From Candidatus Kapaibacterium sp. (lineage in GTDB: Bacteria > Bacteroidota > Ignavibacteria > Kapaibacteriales > Kapaibacteriaceae): 22,253 bases of DNA. Below, piece after piece: positions 1 through 7,256 of the stretch (within the stretch, counting starts at the first letter, position 1; the number at the start of each line of letters is the position of its first letter). The notes beneath the pieces are model-generated. The model made no database searches and was not told where the DNA came from. It saw nothing but the letters and a program-made list of their open reading frames with translations. The stretch is taken from positions 1 through 22,253 of the forward strand of contig JAURNF010000126.1 of NCBI GenBank assembly GCA_030830285.1. Reading direction: 5' to 3'. Made by a program: the position numbers and the translations under genes.

Positions 1-2
1 CT

Positions 3-416
3 GCACTCGCATCGGGCTTTGGCGTGCCGATGTGTTTCGTGAGCGGAAATAGTGATCTCGCTGCTGAAGCTGCCGCGTTACCGAACACACCAGAGTTCGT
101 TGCTACAAAGTCGGTTCTGGGTCCGACTGCAGCGATATGTATGCCCCCTTCGAAAACGAGGGCATTGATAGCTGATGGCGTTGAACGTGCTCTGTGTCGC
201 ACTTGGGAACGTCCTGCAGTATCCGATGCGCATACTACGTTAGAGGTAACAACACACCGTCGTGAACAAGCAGCACGAGGTGCTCGTGTTGCTGGTGTTG
301 AGCTTGTTGGTGATAATGTACTGCGCGTGCAAGCAGCAACAGTCCAGGAAGCTTATCGCAGAATGTGGCAGGCGTGCACCGTCGCGCTCGAGGAGCAACC
401 AGTCTGGCTGCAGTAA
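3..416 (+). CDS. M55 family D-aminopeptidase (DppA-like), 3' end only
   Basis: This is the C-terminal 137 residues of a gene whose start lies left of the window; the frame is open from base 3, so the internal GTG at 24 is not the start. The segment GVPMCFVSGNSDLAAEA followed by ALPNTPEFVATKSVLG and later LRVQAATVQEAYRRMW matches the second half of DppA-type M55 peptidases as I know the family: a conserved GVPVvfVSGDd stretch, a VKxxLGrxAA stretch and a C-terminal YR segment. Family members are zinc-dependent decamers that release D-amino acids from peptides. The zinc ligands lie mostly in the missing N-terminal half, so activity cannot be judged. Its TAA stop (414-416) is one base from the stop of the convergent M48 gene. 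Family call fairly sure; substrate unknown. Confidence 0.8.
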   Translation, partial: ALASGFGVPMCFVSGNSDLAAEAAALPNTPEFVATKSVLGPTAAICMPPSKTRALIADGVERALCRTWERPAVSDAHTTLEVTTHRREQAARGARVAGVELVGDNVLRVQAATVQEAYRRMWQACTVALEEQPVWLQ

Positions 417-417
417 G

Positions 418-1212
418 TCACTTCAATGTGCGCTTGAAATCTGCGTAAGACCGTGTGCCCAGAGATGCTTCGGTAGGGGGCGCAATATTCGCTGATTTCA
501 AGCGGGCTTGCGTTTGCGTGATGCGGTCCTCTGGTAGGGGATGTGTGCTGAGGAATCTATCAAGCGACGAGCCTGTGCGCCCCTTGACCTTCTCAAAGAA
601 GAAGAGGATGCCTCCAGGATACCAATGTGTATGCTGGAGATACGTGAACGAATACTCGTCAGCTTCTTCTTCGTCGTTGCGGCTGTTCTGCAACAATCCG
701 AGTCCGGTAAATGCATTCGCAGCCAATTCCACTTCACGTCCTGATGACGACCCGAGTGCAATACTGGTAAGTGTCTGCACGCCCAACTGTGTGGTCATAC
801 GATTTGTTGAGTGGCGTCGTTCTGCGTGTGCGATTTCGTGTCCAAGTACACCCGCGAGTGTTGCTTCGTTGTCGATGGCTTTGAGCAGACCCGTGTAGAC
901 GTAAATGTATCCCCCAGGTGTGCAGAAGGCATTGATCGTTGCATCGTCGTGTAGCAGCTGCACTCGATAGGGGAAGGTTCCGCGATATCGCACCTCTGGT
1001 GCACGGATGATACTATCGACAATTGCTTGAACGTACCGAGTCGCAGCTGGATCTGTGTACACAGGATATTGCTTGCGATCCTGAGCTATGTCAGCATCGA
1101 ACTTTGCACCCAGGCGTTGATCCTCGCTTACCGGGAAGAGATTGATTGCACCGCATCCCGGAAGTACGAGAAATGCAAGCAGTGACAGTAGAATTGTACG
1201 AAACATTGTCAT
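418..1212 (-). CDS. M48 family metalloprotease lipoprotein
   Basis: A 264-residue secreted zinc metalloprotease. The N-terminus is a lipoprotein signal with lipobox LPGC (lipidated Cys about residue 20), so it should be anchored in the envelope. The catalytic HExxH is HEIAH at 125-129 within GVLGHEIAHAERRHS. The third ligand lies in NDEEEADEYS (Glu about 181), and a LSTHPLPEDR segment (about 221-230) matches the STHPxxxxR motif of periplasmic M48 proteases related to BepA/LoiP. No TPR repeats follow, so it resembles the short LoiP-like type. In Gram-negative bacteria such proteins take part in outer-membrane protein quality control; that role here is inferred. It starts 15 bases after truA ends and is probably the last gene of the dnaE2-truA transcript. 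The start ATG is followed by a second in-frame ATG two codons later. Confidence 0.9.
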   Translation of the reverse strand: MTMFRTILLSLLAFLVLPGCGAINLFPVSEDQRLGAKFDADIAQDRKQYPVYTDPAATRYVQAIVDSIIRAPEVRYRGTFPYRVQLLHDDATINAFCTPGGYIYVYTGLLKAIDNEATLAGVLGHEIAHAERRHSTNRMTTQLGVQTLTSIALGSSSGREVELAANAFTGLGLLQNSRNDEEEADEYSFTYLQHTHWYPGGILFFFEKVKGRTGSSLDRFLSTHPLPEDRITQTQARLKSANIAPPTEASLGTRSYADFKRTLK

Positions 1213-1227
1213 ACCCGATGCGTGTGA

Positions 1228-1998
1228 TTAGTACACGTCTAGTTCTTGAAAGATCGGAAGTGGATAGGTGATACGATTGAGCGTTAATCCATGCGCTGGG
1301 GCAAGGGGCGTCTGGCTGCCCCGCTCAGCAGACTCGAGAATCATTTGCAGCGTCTCGAGCGATGTTTTGCCTCGTGCGACGGTATATGCAGCGCCCACAA
1401 TTGCTCGGCACATCCCGTAGACAAAGCGATTGGCTCGTATTCGTATGCGTAGCTCATCTTCGTAGTGTTCAAGAGAGCATGCTGAGACGTTGCAGATGTA
1501 CGATGCGGTGTCGGGATTGTTCTTGGATATGCCCGTAAAGTCGTGTGTGCCCTCCATAGATCGCAGTGCTGTTTCAAGCAGCGACTCGTCAAACGACAGA
1601 TCAGGAGTCCACACGAAGTGACGTGTGAAGACAGAGTGGTTGGTGCTGATACGATACACATACTCACGCTGTACAGCGCCGTAGCGTGCATGGAAGTCTG
1701 CATCAACGATTGCAGCTGCACGAATACGAATCTCAGCAGGCAGACGAGTATTCAATGCAATTGGAATCTTTTCAGATGGGATCAATGGAGCAGTATCGGG
1801 GATGCCCACATGCGCAACCTGTGCGCGAGCATGTACACCAGCATCTGTACGGCCTGACCCAACGATGGGAAGCACCATGCCGTAGCATTGTGTCAGCGCA
1901 TCTTCAACACACGCCTGAATTGTGAGCGCATTGGATTGACGCTGCCACCCGGCATAGCTTGTTCCATCATATTCGATGCATAGGGCGAGGTGCTGCAT
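1228..1998 (-). CDS. truA: tRNA pseudouridine(38-40) synthase TruA
   Basis: Isomerises uridines 38-40 in the tRNA anticodon arm to pseudouridine. Diagnostic motifs are an N-terminal EYDGTSYAGWQRQ and the catalytic GRTDAGVHA (Asp about residue 52 from this start). The C-terminal half carries RANRFVYGMCRAIVG, the family's conserved RxxxFLyxMVR-like segment. Length (256 aa) is typical. I chose the ATG at 1998, giving MQHLALCIEYDGT. A TTG two codons upstream (2004) is also in frame and lies only two bases past the dnaE2 stop, so it cannot be excluded; neither has a clear Shine-Dalgarno. The near-zero spacing from dnaE2 means truA is very likely carried on the dnaE2 transcript. Confidence 0.95.
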   Translation of the reverse strand: MQHLALCIEYDGTSYAGWQRQSNALTIQACVEDALTQCYGMVLPIVGSGRTDAGVHARAQVAHVGIPDTAPLIPSEKIPIALNTRLPAEIRIRAAAIVDADFHARYGAVQREYVYRISTNHSVFTRHFVWTPDLSFDESLLETALRSMEGTHDFTGISKNNPDTASYICNVSACSLEHYEDELRIRIRANRFVYGMCRAIVGAAYTVARGKTSLETLQMILESAERGSQTPLAPAHGLTLNRITYPLPIFQELDVY

Positions 1999-2006
1999 GC
2001 GCAAAT

Positions 2007-5000
2007 CTATTTGATGTTGACCAATCGACTGCTATCAATCTCCGTTTGCAACTCCATCGTGTCCCTGCCACCAGCATAGGAGAGATGTCCATGATATCCT
2101 CCAATCACATTATTGAGGACACGGACTTCATCGACCATGATCGAGCGCCATCCACCTATAGCGTGAAGCTTTCCTCGAACGACGAGTGATGCGTTCCGAA
2201 GCTCATCACGAAAGTGTTCTCGTACGTGTGGCGGCACTGCGCATTGAAGGAACCCCGTCTCATCTTCGAGAGTCACAAAGAGCATGCCGCGAGCTGTGGG
2301 TGGAGCCTGCCGGAGAATCACAATGCCAGCTGTTGTCATATTCGCTGTCGTAGGTGCCTGTAAGCGAGCGCATATGCTAATCGGTCGGATTTCAAGATCT
2401 GTAAGCATCCTCCGATACAGCGTCATTGGGTGTACGCGAGCAGCACCATGCGAGATGTAGTCGTATGCGAGACGTTCCTGAGCACGTAGAGGGGGGAGTG
2501 ATGGTATATCATCCTCATGAATGTGCGGCATGTCGATTAACGGCGCAGGACCTACATGCACGCGTTGTTTGATCACGCCCACCATCCACAACGCACGACG
2601 TGTGTCCTGCTCCCATACGCTGAGTGCGCCGCTGAGAGCGATATTCTCGAGAATGTCACGTGGTACAGCGTGTAGACGTTCAACAATGTCGTCGATGCTT
2701 GTGAACTGACGTCGAGAACGTTCCCAGATGATATCCCGAGCTGTTTCGGGCTCCACTCCCCGAATCGACGTCAGAGGTTTCTGTATCGCCAACATACCAT
2801 CGCTTGTATGTGTAAGCGTATAGCGCAGTGATGAGTGCTGCAGACAGGGCATGAGGATGTCGACACCACAACGACGCGCCTCTTCTTCCAACGTCATGAG
2901 ATTATACATCCCAGGACGATGTTGCATGAACGCTGCCATGTACGCAGCTGGATAGTGTGTCTTCAGCCACGAACTCTGATAGACCGTCTTGGCAAATGCT
3001 GCTGCATGAGAACGACAGAACCCATAGCCCACAAAGTGTGCAACCTTTTCATACACCACTTCTGCTGTTACTTGGTCGACACCACGCGCTACAGCACCAT
3101 CGATGAATATCGATCTCATCCGTTCCATCATCGCCCGATCACGATTCTTCGATACCAGAGCACGAAAGTCATCCGCCTGATCAAGTGGCATTCCTGCAAA
3201 CCGATGTGCTATTTCAAGGACTTGCTCCTGAAATAGGATAATGCCGAGAGTGTCATGCAGAATTGGCTCAAGATCAGGATGCAGATAGCTCACCTTTTCC
3301 GTGCCTCGTCGACGGGCTATGTACGGATGCACCATACCGCCTTGTAACGGACCCGGCCGGAACAATGCTACTTCAATGATGAGGTCGTGAAACGTCTCAG
3401 GTTGATGTTTTGCCAGCAGGTGCATCTGACCTTGTGATTCAATCTGAAACACTCCAAGTGTCTCGCCCTTGCGAATACGCCGAAACGTCTCTTCGTCATC
3501 GAGTGGTATTGCGTCAAGATCTATCGCGAGACCCTGCGTCGAGGCAATCAATTCAACACACTCACTGATACATGCGAGCATACGCAAGCCCAGTACGTCG
3601 AATTTCACCAGTCCCATAGCTTCAACATCGTCTTTGTCGAACTGTACGACAGCTACGCCATTGGCAGACCGTTGTACCGGTGTATAGTGAGAGAGCTCAT
3701 GTGACGAAAGTATCATCCCACCTGAATGGAGTCCGAGGTGGCGTGGGTGACCAAGTAGTGCATCCACAGAGCGCATGAGGATATCGAGGAGGGGAATATC
3801 GCCGCATACACGTGCAAGATCGTTGCGATATCGATGAATATCGTGCGATGTCCATCCTGGTACGCTCTTCGACAACGCACGAACAGTCTCCTCTGGCCAA
3901 CCAAGAGCTTTTGCAGCATCTCGTATAGCCATGCGCATGCGATACGTGATCAGTGTCGCCGTCATCGCAGTATGATTGATGCCAAAGCGCTCTTCCATCC
4001 ATGAGATCACCTCATTCCGTCTGTCGCTATCGAAATCAACATCGATATCAGGTGTTCCCTTACGTCCACTGTGTAAAAACCGCTCAAAGAGAAGGTTGTG
4101 CTGTAACGGACATACAGCAGTGATACCGAGTAGGTAGGAAACAATCGAGTTGGCCGCTGATCCACGTCCCGAGCAGCGGATACCACGTCGGCGTGATTCC
4201 GATACCACCTCATGTACCACCAAGAAAAAGTCAGCTAGCTCAAGTTGTTCGATAACATCAAGCTCGTGCATGAGCTGCTGCTGAGCACGGTCATAAAGGT
4301 TGCTGCTGTATACATGCTGAAGACGTTCTCTCGATAACGTTGTCAGTACCTCGATTGCTGTCGTGCCTTCTGGTATACGTGCTGACGGAGGTGTGATGTG
4401 CTCAGGAAGAATGGTAAATGAGCATTCGTCAATGATAGTGCGAACGTTCTCAAATGCATCTGGATAGGGAAGCACATCATATAGATCTTGTTCAGAACGA
4501 AGGCAATGCTTGTCGTGAATTGCTCGTAGAGGGTGTGCATCGTAAATCGTGACCCCTTCACGAATACATGTCATCAGATCATGTACTGCATAACAGTCAG
4601 CTGTAGCGTAGCGGACGTCTTGCGCGATGACGATTGGTGTATCGAGCTCACGTGCAAGACCAACCAAACGTGACGTACGCAGACGTGACCATGGGCGAGC
4701 ATCATGTGCAATGCCAACATACACGCGATGTGTCGAGAGCATCGTAACGACATCCCGTACGCAGATCAATTCATGTCCTGTCCCATGTACGATACAGATG
4801 CAATCATCAAGTTGTGCAACCCGAAGCGCATCAGATTGGTGACCATCTTGATAGTACTCTGTGAGAAGGTGGCAGATCTGCTGATATCCCACCTGTGAAC
4901 GTGCTAGGATGGATATCGATACGTTGTTTATTGCAACATCGCATCCCATGATCGGCTTGATATGATAATCTCGGCACGCACGCTCAAGTCGAACAGCACC

Positions 5001-5135
5001 ATATACACCATACCAATCTGTAAGAGCCAGCGCACGATGTCCCAGTCGTGCTGCAGTAGCAACAAGATCCTCTGGAGATGATGCGCCATCGAGGAACGAG
5101 AAGTGGCTCCGTGTATGGAGGGATCCGAACATCAT
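2007..5135 (-). CDS. dnaE2: Error-prone DNA polymerase III alpha subunit DnaE2 (ImuC)
   Basis: A 1042-residue C-family polymerase, the normal size for DnaE2/ImuC. It opens with a PHP domain (LHTRSHFSFLDGAS, residues 6-19). The catalytic palm contains PDIDVDF (362-368; Asp 363 and 365) and KFDVLGL (511-517; Asp 513), the expected metal-binding aspartates. The helix-hairpin-helix region (about 780-850) is followed by an OB-fold (about 930-1008) with the DnaE2-typical GMLFVTLEDETGFLQ. It lacks the extra C-terminal tail of replicative DnaE1. DnaE2 performs mutagenic translesion synthesis with ImuB after DNA damage. Two tandem ATGs begin the gene; the first overlaps the TAA of the DUF6504 gene by one base (TAATG), implying translational coupling. 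It belongs to the damage-response locus at 2007-7250. Confidence 0.95.
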   Translation of the reverse strand: MMFGSLHTRSHFSFLDGASSPEDLVATAARLGHRALALTDWYGVYGAVRLERACRDYHIKPIMGCDVAINNVSISILARSQVGYQQICHLLTEYYQDGHQSDALRVAQLDDCICIVHGTGHELICVRDVVTMLSTHRVYVGIAHDARPWSRLRTSRLVGLARELDTPIVIAQDVRYATADCYAVHDLMTCIREGVTIYDAHPLRAIHDKHCLRSEQDLYDVLPYPDAFENVRTIIDECSFTILPEHITPPSARIPEGTTAIEVLTTLSRERLQHVYSSNLYDRAQQQLMHELDVIEQLELADFFLVVHEVVSESRRRGIRCSGRGSAANSIVSYLLGITAVCPLQHNLLFERFLHSGRKGTPDIDVDFDSDRRNEVISWMEERFGINHTAMTATLITYRMRMAIRDAAKALGWPEETVRALSKSVPGWTSHDIHRYRNDLARVCGDIPLLDILMRSVDALLGHPRHLGLHSGGMILSSHELSHYTPVQRSANGVAVVQFDKDDVEAMGLVKFDVLGLRMLACISECVELIASTQGLAIDLDAIPLDDEETFRRIRKGETLGVFQIESQGQMHLLAKHQPETFHDLIIEVALFRPGPLQGGMVHPYIARRRGTEKVSYLHPDLEPILHDTLGIILFQEQVLEIAHRFAGMPLDQADDFRALVSKNRDRAMMERMRSIFIDGAVARGVDQVTAEVVYEKVAHFVGYGFCRSHAAAFAKTVYQSSWLKTHYPAAYMAAFMQHRPGMYNLMTLEEEARRCGVDILMPCLQHSSLRYTLTHTSDGMLAIQKPLTSIRGVEPETARDIIWERSRRQFTSIDDIVERLHAVPRDILENIALSGALSVWEQDTRRALWMVGVIKQRVHVGPAPLIDMPHIHEDDIPSLPPLRAQERLAYDYISHGAARVHPMTLYRRMLTDLEIRPISICARLQAPTTANMTTAGIVILRQAPPTARGMLFVTLEDETGFLQCAVPPHVREHFRDELRNASLVVRGKLHAIGGWRSIMVDEVRVLNNVIGGYHGHLSYAGGRDTMELQTEIDSSRLVNIK

Positions 5136-5371
5136 TAATCAAACAGACGAGACATCATCCATCCCTGCAGGGAACTGCGGTAAATCTCCATCACTCCGCA
5201 TGACGTCGATACAAGCAGATACTCACGTCGCTCATCAGTCGTCCACCACGGTCCTCGTGTTGACCATTTATCGATGATTGATTCAATGGCGTAGGTTCCA
5301 CCACGCCAACACACCACATACGGCACGTCGGATTGACTCCCAACATCGATTTGCTCAAGGATGAGTTTCAT
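5135..5371 (-). CDS. Small DUF6504-like protein of the imuB-dnaE2 operon
   Basis: A 78-residue protein starting at ATG 5371 (MKLILEQIDVGSQ). That ATG overlaps the imuB stop as ATGA, which decides this start over a longer in-frame candidate at 5419 that would run 50 bases into imuB. The core reads CWRGGTYAIESIIDKW followed by RGPWWTTDERREYLLV, then a Tyr-Arg and a WMMSRLFD tail. This Trp-rich WRGxxY...W...GxWW...R.Y pattern is what I recall for DUF6504 proteins, which sit beside ImuB-type Y-family genes in several phyla. No enzymatic motif, signal peptide or membrane segment is visible. The position between imuB and dnaE2, overlapping both, argues for a stoichiometric accessory role in the same complex; biochemical function unknown. 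Confidence 0.7.
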   Translation of the reverse strand: MKLILEQIDVGSQSDVPYVVCWRGGTYAIESIIDKWSTRGPWWTTDERREYLLVSTSCGVMEIYRSSLQGWMMSRLFD

Positions 5372-6306
5372 GGCTGACGTCCCAGTATTCGCGCATACTC
5401 TTCTGGGATTACTGACCAAGGGTTGATCACCTGAATATCCTTGATGACAGGACCATACTTGGGTACAAGCGACGATTGGATATCGTGTGCAGAAGGTTGA
5501 GCTTGGAACAGCGCGACTTGTTCACGCAGCGGCAGACGCAGTGACGACAGTCGCAGCCGAACACCCCACCAACGGCGTAGAGATGAACAGAGTTGCGAGA
5601 TAAGCGCATGTACATGCGTCGTTAGCTGCTGCAGACTCGTCACAGCTCCACGCATGATCCGTCCACGTCGAGAACTAACGTGACCGCTTCGATCAAGGAC
5701 ACCAACATCTATTCGCCAGGCTTCTCTACCTGCAAGAGCCTCAACGGCAATGCTGCAGAGGCGATCGCTTGCATGAAGGATCGCACTTGGCTCAGAAAGA
5801 GCATCATCAAATACATCTTCTACACTGATATCGTCAGCGGGCTGATACAACGGCAGCGATGTCGACGTTGTATGAAGTAGGCGGTGTAGATGTATCCCCT
5901 GATCGCCGAACTGCGCTCGCAAGTGACGCTCAGACAACGTCATCAGAACTCCCAATGTGGAGCACCCAAATAGTCGTAAGCGTTGAAGCATGACGTCGTC
6001 TACGTCAACTTCCGGACATTCACGAAGTACACTGCAAGGAACATGCTCTGCTGAAGCATGTGCATCAATTCTACCAGGTACACCGTTCAGGGCACAGAAC
6101 AATGAACTCGTTCGATCGGGAGTCATGGCCGCACGTGCAGACCACAGGCGCACATAGCGACGTACCTCGTCGAGATTATCCGTACCAGCGTGGAGAACTC
6201 CGTGCCTTCGGACGTACAGAAGAGGCGTGCAGCGATGGATTGACTCGATAACAGCATCCCATGATGCAGCCGAGATAGAGGACTCGAGAAGGACGGTGAC
6301 AATCAT
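5368..6306 (-). CDS. imuB: ImuB-like Y-family protein lacking the N-terminal palm
   Basis: 312 residues, well short of the roughly 450-530 usual for ImuB. Homology appears to begin at the back half of the palm (VIESIHRCTPLLYV). It continues through a helix-hairpin-helix segment (LQRLRLFGCSTLGVLMTL, then LRAQFGDQGIHLHRLLH, about residues 107-145) and a little-finger-like domain (about 155-250). QVALF (263-267) resembles the QLxLF beta-clamp binding motif and sits where Y-family proteins carry it. The C-terminal IKDIQVINPWSVIPEE resembles the ImuB tail. The frame is closed by a TGA seven codons upstream of the ATG and the repressor gene lies 89 bases away, so the short N-terminus is real in this sequence. 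ImuB is normally catalytically inactive and links DnaE2 to the sliding clamp; that scaffold role is inferred here. Its stop overlaps the next start as ATGA. Confidence 0.75.
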   Translation of the reverse strand: MIVTVLLESSISAASWDAVIESIHRCTPLLYVRRHGVLHAGTDNLDEVRRYVRLWSARAAMTPDRTSSLFCALNGVPGRIDAHASAEHVPCSVLRECPEVDVDDVMLQRLRLFGCSTLGVLMTLSERHLRAQFGDQGIHLHRLLHTTSTSLPLYQPADDISVEDVFDDALSEPSAILHASDRLCSIAVEALAGREAWRIDVGVLDRSGHVSSRRGRIMRGAVTSLQQLTTHVHALISQLCSSLRRWWGVRLRLSSLRLPLREQVALFQAQPSAHDIQSSLVPKYGPVIKDIQVINPWSVIPEEYARILGRQP

Positions 6307-6341
6307 ATGCGATTCTACAAAATGTCAACAACATTGACAAA
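6304..6341 (-). promoter_or_regulatory. Predicted damage-inducible promoter/operator of imuB
   Basis: On the minus strand, TTGTCA (6340-6335) and TAGAAT (6317-6312) are 17 bases apart, like a sigma-70 promoter; TTTG at 6341-6338 could instead be a Bacteroidota -33 element. Between them lies a perfect inverted repeat, TGTCAA-N5-TTGACA (6323-6339), a likely operator. The stretch tacaaaatgtcaa (plus strand, 6316-6328) recurs with one change in front of the repressor gene. The -10 box ends only five bases before the imuB ATG, so the transcript may be leaderless. The regulator is inferred to be the adjacent XRE-UmuD protein. Confidence 0.55.
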
Positions 6342-6395
6342 ACGAGAATCGGGATGTTGATAACCTAGCTCAGGATCAAGAGCTCTTCGTGTTCC

Positions 6396-7148
6396 TTAGA
6401 GCTTCTTAATACAGCTACGGACAACGCCAACGATCGTGAAGTCCATATCTGCTGTGATCGCGATGTCCTTGTACCGTCTGTTCTCAGCACGTAGAACTGG
6501 CCGACCATCTACCTTGATGTACCGCTTGACGGTGAGTTCACCATAGACCTTTGCGATGACGATTTGTCCTGATCGTGGCTGTATCGCACAGTCGACGATC
6601 AGTGTGTCGCCATCACTGATTCCAGCATCCGTCATGGAATCACCTACGACACGGATGAAATAGGTGCTTTCTGGATGCTCCAGAAGCATGTCGGCCAAAT
6701 CGATCTCGCGTTCGATTGTATCATCGGCAGCAGCAGGCAATCCCGCACTAACGCCGATGGAGAGCATCGGAATGCGTGGTCCGCTGCGTCCAGGAAGTGC
6801 CGGAGCAACTACGAGCGGGGCTTGCGCACGGAGCTCTGCGATAACGCTCTTCATGGCCTGGATCTGCTCTTCAAGCCGCTCTAGTGCACTCTTTGGGCGT
6901 GGTGTGGTGTCAGATTCCCTCACTACGGTAGGCGAACCGACACCCGTCAGTAGCCATCCTGACGATACACCGTACTGACGCTCAAGAAGAGCCAGAATCT
7001 CCTGTGGAACCCCAGTCCGGCCCGACTCCCACGAGTACACAGTAGGAACTTTCACGCCAATGGTTGTGGCGTAGTCGGCCACTGACAGACGGAGGATACT
7101 CTCACGAATCTGACGATGGCGTGCGCCGAGTTGAGCTTTTGTTTGCAT
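6396..7148 (-). CDS. XRE-family repressor with UmuD-like S24 self-cleavage domain
   Basis: A 250-residue LexA/UmuD-type regulator. Residues about 10-68 form an XRE helix-turn-helix (LSVADYATTIGVKVPTVYSW, then ESGRTGVPQEILALLE) ending in the WLLTGVG seen in phage-like S24 repressors. A charged, possibly coiled-coil linker follows (about 85-107), then the peptidase domain with cleavage site SAG (Ala135-Gly136) and the Ser/Lys dyad in VVGDSM (Ser171) and LTVKR (Lys208). The peptidase domain resembles UmuD more than LexA: EREIDLADMLLEHPESTYF and GISDGDTLIVD closely match my recollection of E. coli UmuD. I chose ATG 7148, because the longer in-frame start at 7265 would run through the predicted promoter and terminator. 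It probably represses itself and imuB-DUF6504-dnaE2, and is cleaved when RecA is activated by DNA damage (family knowledge). The cleaved C-terminal part might also act like UmuD'. Confidence 0.88.
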   Translation of the reverse strand: MQTKAQLGARHRQIRESILRLSVADYATTIGVKVPTVYSWESGRTGVPQEILALLERQYGVSSGWLLTGVGSPTVVRESDTTPRPKSALERLEEQIQAMKSVIAELRAQAPLVVAPALPGRSGPRIPMLSIGVSAGLPAAADDTIEREIDLADMLLEHPESTYFIRVVGDSMTDAGISDGDTLIVDCAIQPRSGQIVIAKVYGELTVKRYIKVDGRPVLRAENRRYKDIAITADMDFTIVGVVRSCIKKL

Positions 7149-7181
7149 GATGCTATCCACAGGAAGAACTACAACATGTGG

Positions 7182-7218
7182 ACAATATACAAAATGTCGA
7201 CGGTTGTCAAATGGCAAC
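7182..7218 (-). promoter_or_regulatory. Predicted autoregulated promoter/operator of the XRE-UmuD repressor gene
   Basis: On the minus strand, TTTG (7211-7208) and TATATTG (7189-7183) lie 18 bases apart, a fair fit to the Bacteroidota -33/-7 pattern; TTGACA at 7210-7205 could also serve as a -35. A 16-base imperfect palindrome, gttgtcaaatggcaac (7203-7218), overlaps the upstream element. The 13-base stretch tacaaaatgtcga (7188-7200) matches 12 of 13 bases of the one in front of imuB and occupies the same position next to the -10/-7 box. TGTC half-sites begin at 7195 and 7205, one helical turn apart. The leader to the ATG would be about 30 bases. Confidence 0.5.
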
Positions 7219-7256
7219 TTGTGATATAATTCTGACAATCTACAATCACAAAACAG

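Noticed and set aside
455..898. A 147-codon plus-strand open frame inside the M48 gene
   Set aside because: It is the antisense shadow of a gene with a clear HExxH motif and lipobox; its translation shows no domain and an odd composition.
2007..5135. The polymerase gene as the replicative dnaE rather than dnaE2
   Set aside because: The length of 1042 residues, the LHxxSxFSFLxGAS PHP start, the OB-fold with VTLEDETG and the imuB/DUF6504 context all favour DnaE2.
6372..6410. Possible terminator or attenuator between the repressor gene and imuB (AAGAGCTCTT palindrome at 6378-6387 and a six-base stem with the repressor's end)
   Set aside because: The stems are short and no T-run follows on the minus strand, so it does not qualify as a terminator. 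Read-through into imuB remains possible.
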